DNA of 64,000 nucleotides, taken from Thiothrix fructosivorans. Its GTDB lineage: Bacteria; Pseudomonadota; Gammaproteobacteria; Thiotrichales; Thiotrichaceae. How positions within the stretch are numbered: position 1 is the stretch's first letter; the number at the start of each line of letters is the position of its first letter. The position numbers and the translations under genes were made by a program. A model generated the notes under the pieces. That model had not been told where the DNA came from. It saw only the letters and a list, made by a program, of their open reading frames with translations, and ran no database searches. The stretch is from NCBI RefSeq assembly GCF_017349355.1, contig NZ_JAFMPM010000006.1, positions 744,001-808,000 of the forward strand, given 5' to 3'. This document shows positions 62,329 through 64,000 of the stretch, piece after piece.

Positions 62329-62345
62329 TATTAAAGTGTGTGATT

Positions 62346-64000
62346 CTATGCGGTCACCGCCAGCACCGCTGCCGCGCTGAAATCTGCTGCCACTTGCCGC
62401 TGTTCCGTCAGCAAGGTTTCCAGCGTGTCGCACAACGCCATCAATTCATCGACTTGCGCTACGATGCGGTGTTGCTCTTCCAGTGGGGGGAGTAGAATCG
62501 TGTAATCTTTTAACGCTTTTCCAGTGAAATGTTTTATGGTTGCGCCCGTGTAATATTCCGCTAAACGTCCGCTCTCAACATCTGTTCTTAGGCATAAAAG
62601 TGCATATTGATTGAAAAGCTCATCATAGCAGCGGAAACGGTGCAGTGCTTTTTGAATCACGATTGGTTCACCGTTCCAAATAGCAGCGCGTCCAGCTTCG
62701 CCGCCTTCACAAATAACCAAATCACCGGGCAATAGGGTGATTTTTGGTAATTCATGCTCTTCTACTTTCATTTCTAACAAATCATCTAATTCAAACCGAT
62801 ACCATTGAACATTTGTATTGCGTAGGTATTTTACTGCTGTGCCAGAGTTTTTGGCTTGGTCTAGCATTTTTCCTAGCCGATTATCTCCGAGACTTGCAAA
62901 AGAATGCCATTGCCAGTGAGTAGCATCGCTATCGGTTAATTTGCCTTTAAGCCCTAATTCCCTGATGAGTTGGCGCAATTTCGCTATGTTTTCGAGTGCT
63001 ACGGTGCGGTCTTTCAGTTTGCCGCGCCGCATCTCGCTGGGTAGCGGTAGGTTTGTGCCGTACAGGGTGTTGAAATGGGTGGCGATGCGTTGCCACGCAT
63101 TTCCCCCCCTCCCTAACCCTCCCCCCGCAAGGGGGTGAGGGGACAAGAGTTCAGCGTTTTCCTGAGCATCTTCGCTCCCTTCACCCCTTGCGGGGGAAGG
63201 GCTGGGGATGGGGGTCTTCGTCACTGCCTGAACCGCCGCAGTATTCGCCTCCAGCAAATTACGCGCCTGATCATCCTGTTGCGCTTCGAGCTGATCACAC
63301 AACGCCATCAACTCATCGACCTTCGCCACAATCCGCTGCTGCTCTTCTAGTGGTGGTAATGCAACGACGATTGGGTATACTTTTCTTCCTGATATAACTG
63401 GTTGAGCTGTAGCACTATCGTTTTCGTTCAGATTCTTACTCTTCAGTAGCCAAGATAGAAAAACCAAATCAATATTTTCTTCTGAGAAATATGTAATAAA
63501 AGCATTATCCGTAATCCATGCTTTATCGGGTGTAATATGTATCGACCCACAATAAAATCCGACTCTACCAATCACCAATGTTGGTTTGAAAATATTTGAC
63601 TGATCATGGTATCCCGTTATTCCATTTCCACCAAAAACAGGAATTTCTCCTTTTGGATTCATCTGAGATGATGTAAGATTTTTTCCTGAGGAAATAGACA
63701 GAATACTTGCTAACCTTACCCACACCCATTTCTCCGGTAACTCAAATAGCTTTTCGTCATCAGCAATCATTGGTAATGGTTTTTCTTTTTTTATTTTTCC
63801 TGTTTTGATTAGCTGTTCTCTTTCGGCGGCGATTTTTTCAAGCGACGCTGATGCAGGTTCGTCGTTGGGATCTTGCGGGACGAGTTTGCCTTGTACTGCG
63901 AGTTGCAGGATGAGGGCGCGAAGGTTGGCGATGCCATTCGGCGCACGCGCAAACAGCGGAAACTGCGCCACAAAAGCCGCAAGATCAAAGGGAGCAAGCT
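62346..64000 (-). CDS. hsdS: Type I restriction enzyme specificity subunit HsdS (5' end outside window)
   Basis: More than 550 residues are present and the frame is open to the window edge: upstream of the GTG at 63971 the sequence reads LAPFDLAAFVAQFPLFARAPNG, so the true start lies beyond 64000. Two target-recognition domains follow the conserved regions: ELPEKWVWVRLASILSISSGKN to PPLEEQQRIVAKVDELMALCDQLEAQQ, and the second ending PPLEEQHRIVAQVDELMALCDTLETLL. HsdS gives DNA specificity to HsdM and HsdR, presumably encoded to the right. A palindromic insert (63103-63214) adds a Pro/Gly-rich segment between the two halves without breaking the frame. Confidence 0.93.
   Translation of the reverse strand, partial: LAPFDLAAFVAQFPLFARAPNGIANLRALILQLAVQGKLVPQDPNDEPASASLEKIAAEREQLIKTGKIKKEKPLPMIADDEKLFELPEKWVWVRLASILSISSGKNLTSSQMNPKGEIPVFGGNGITGYHDQSNIFKPTLVIGRVGFYCGSIHITPDKAWITDNAFITYFSEENIDLVFLSWLLKSKNLNENDSATAQPVISGRKVYPIVVALPPLEEQQRIVAKVDELMALCDQLEAQQDDQARNLLEANTAAVQAVTKTPIPSPSPARGEGSEDAQENAELLSPHPLAGGGLGRGGNAWQRIATHFNTLYGTNLPLPSEMRRGKLKDRTVALENIAKLRQLIRELGLKGKLTDSDATHWQWHSFASLGDNRLGKMLDQAKNSGTAVKYLRNTNVQWYRFELDDLLEMKVEEHELPKITLLPGDLVICEGGEAGRAAIWNGEPIVIQKALHRFRCYDELFNQYALLCLRTDVESGRLAEYYTGATIKHFTGKALKDYTILLPPLEEQHRIVAQVDELMALCDTLETLLTEQRQVAADFSAAAVLAVTA
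63103..63214. repeat. Palindromic element inserted in frame in hsdS
   Basis: The arms around CCCCCCGCAAGGGGGTGAGG (left) and CACCCCTTGCGGGGGAAGGG (right) are inverted repeats of about 38 bp around a 35-bp centre. Translated, they give SPSPARGEGS and SPHPLAGGGLGRGG, low-complexity residues unlike the rest of HsdS. This is the pattern of a MITE or REP-like palindrome that kept the reading frame. Confidence 0.75.

Overview
The window looks like chromosomal DNA of a gammaproteobacterium. The marks are yebC-ruvC-ruvA, a gamma-type asd, the three-gene pntAA-pntAB-pntB, maeB with a phosphotransacetylase tail, creD, comM and an RtcR-type sigma-54 activator. A filamentous sulfur oxidiser of the Thiothrix kind is my guess from overall gene content; nothing here proves the genus. 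Most genes are moderately GC-rich. Two stretches are clearly more AT-rich: about 5.0-8.65 kb, and about 45.2-46.8 kb.

Layout. 1-8.3 kb, all minus strand: the start of a secreted protein with cadherin/Ig-like repeats, an orphan NarL-type regulator, two large exported proteins, then an AT-rich set (frameshifted unknown gene, peptidoglycan amidase, small lipoprotein, beta-helix protein, frameshifted glycine-zipper lipoprotein). 8.6-10.3 kb: a histidine kinase/NarL pair whose kinase stop codon lies in a heptamer tandem repeat. 10.4-17.1 kb: FAH hydrolase, CorC-type transporter, TauE exporter, an unrecognised protein, a small membrane protein, yebC-ruvC-ruvA. 17.1-17.55 kb: a gene-free stretch with a near-consensus sigma-54 promoter, four AAN-repeat tracts and an intrinsic terminator, read here as an Hfq-binding small RNA of the CrcZ type. 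17.6-23.4 kb: mazG, two paralogous exported proteins (one with an OmpA domain), the transhydrogenase operon and a decayed TnpB element. 23.5-31.4 kb: asd, hemerythrin, ABC exporter, MFS transporter, comM, a 2OG-Fe(II) oxygenase, brnTA and tRNA-Arg(CCG). 31.7-36 kb: di-haem cytochrome c, ABC exporter, creD. 36.1-39.6 kb: a 1147-residue protein that may be a diphosphate-type PEP carboxykinase. 39.6-46.8 kb: YkgJ, AAA/nuclease protein, spermidine-synthase-like protein, DEAD-box helicase, then AIPR protein, a 38-codon restriction-enzyme remnant and a C5 DNA methyltransferase. 46.8-50.6 kb: nadA, acuI-like reductase, DUF3616 protein, exported protein. 50.6-52.6 kb: a CBS-domain gene split by an IS66-family element with target duplication. 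52.8-56.3 kb: universal stress protein and a DctPQM TRAP transporter. 56.7-64 kb: maeB, lipoprotein, rtcR coupled to an AAA/DUF4143 ATPase, and the 3' part of a type I hsdS carrying an in-frame palindromic insert.

How the parts work together. Central metabolism is well represented: TRAP uptake of organic acids, malic enzyme, a possible PEP carboxykinase, proton-driven NADPH supply and acrylyl-CoA reduction. The candidate sigma-54 RNA would fit as a carbon or nitrogen responsive Hfq sponge, but that link is inference. The other theme is defence and mobile DNA: hsdS, AIPR with an orphan methylase, BrnTA, IS66, a TnpB relic and two ATPases with nuclease-like C-termini. Several genes are broken: two by single-base slips in A-runs (possibly sequencing errors), one by IS66, one by internal deletion and one reduced to a remnant.
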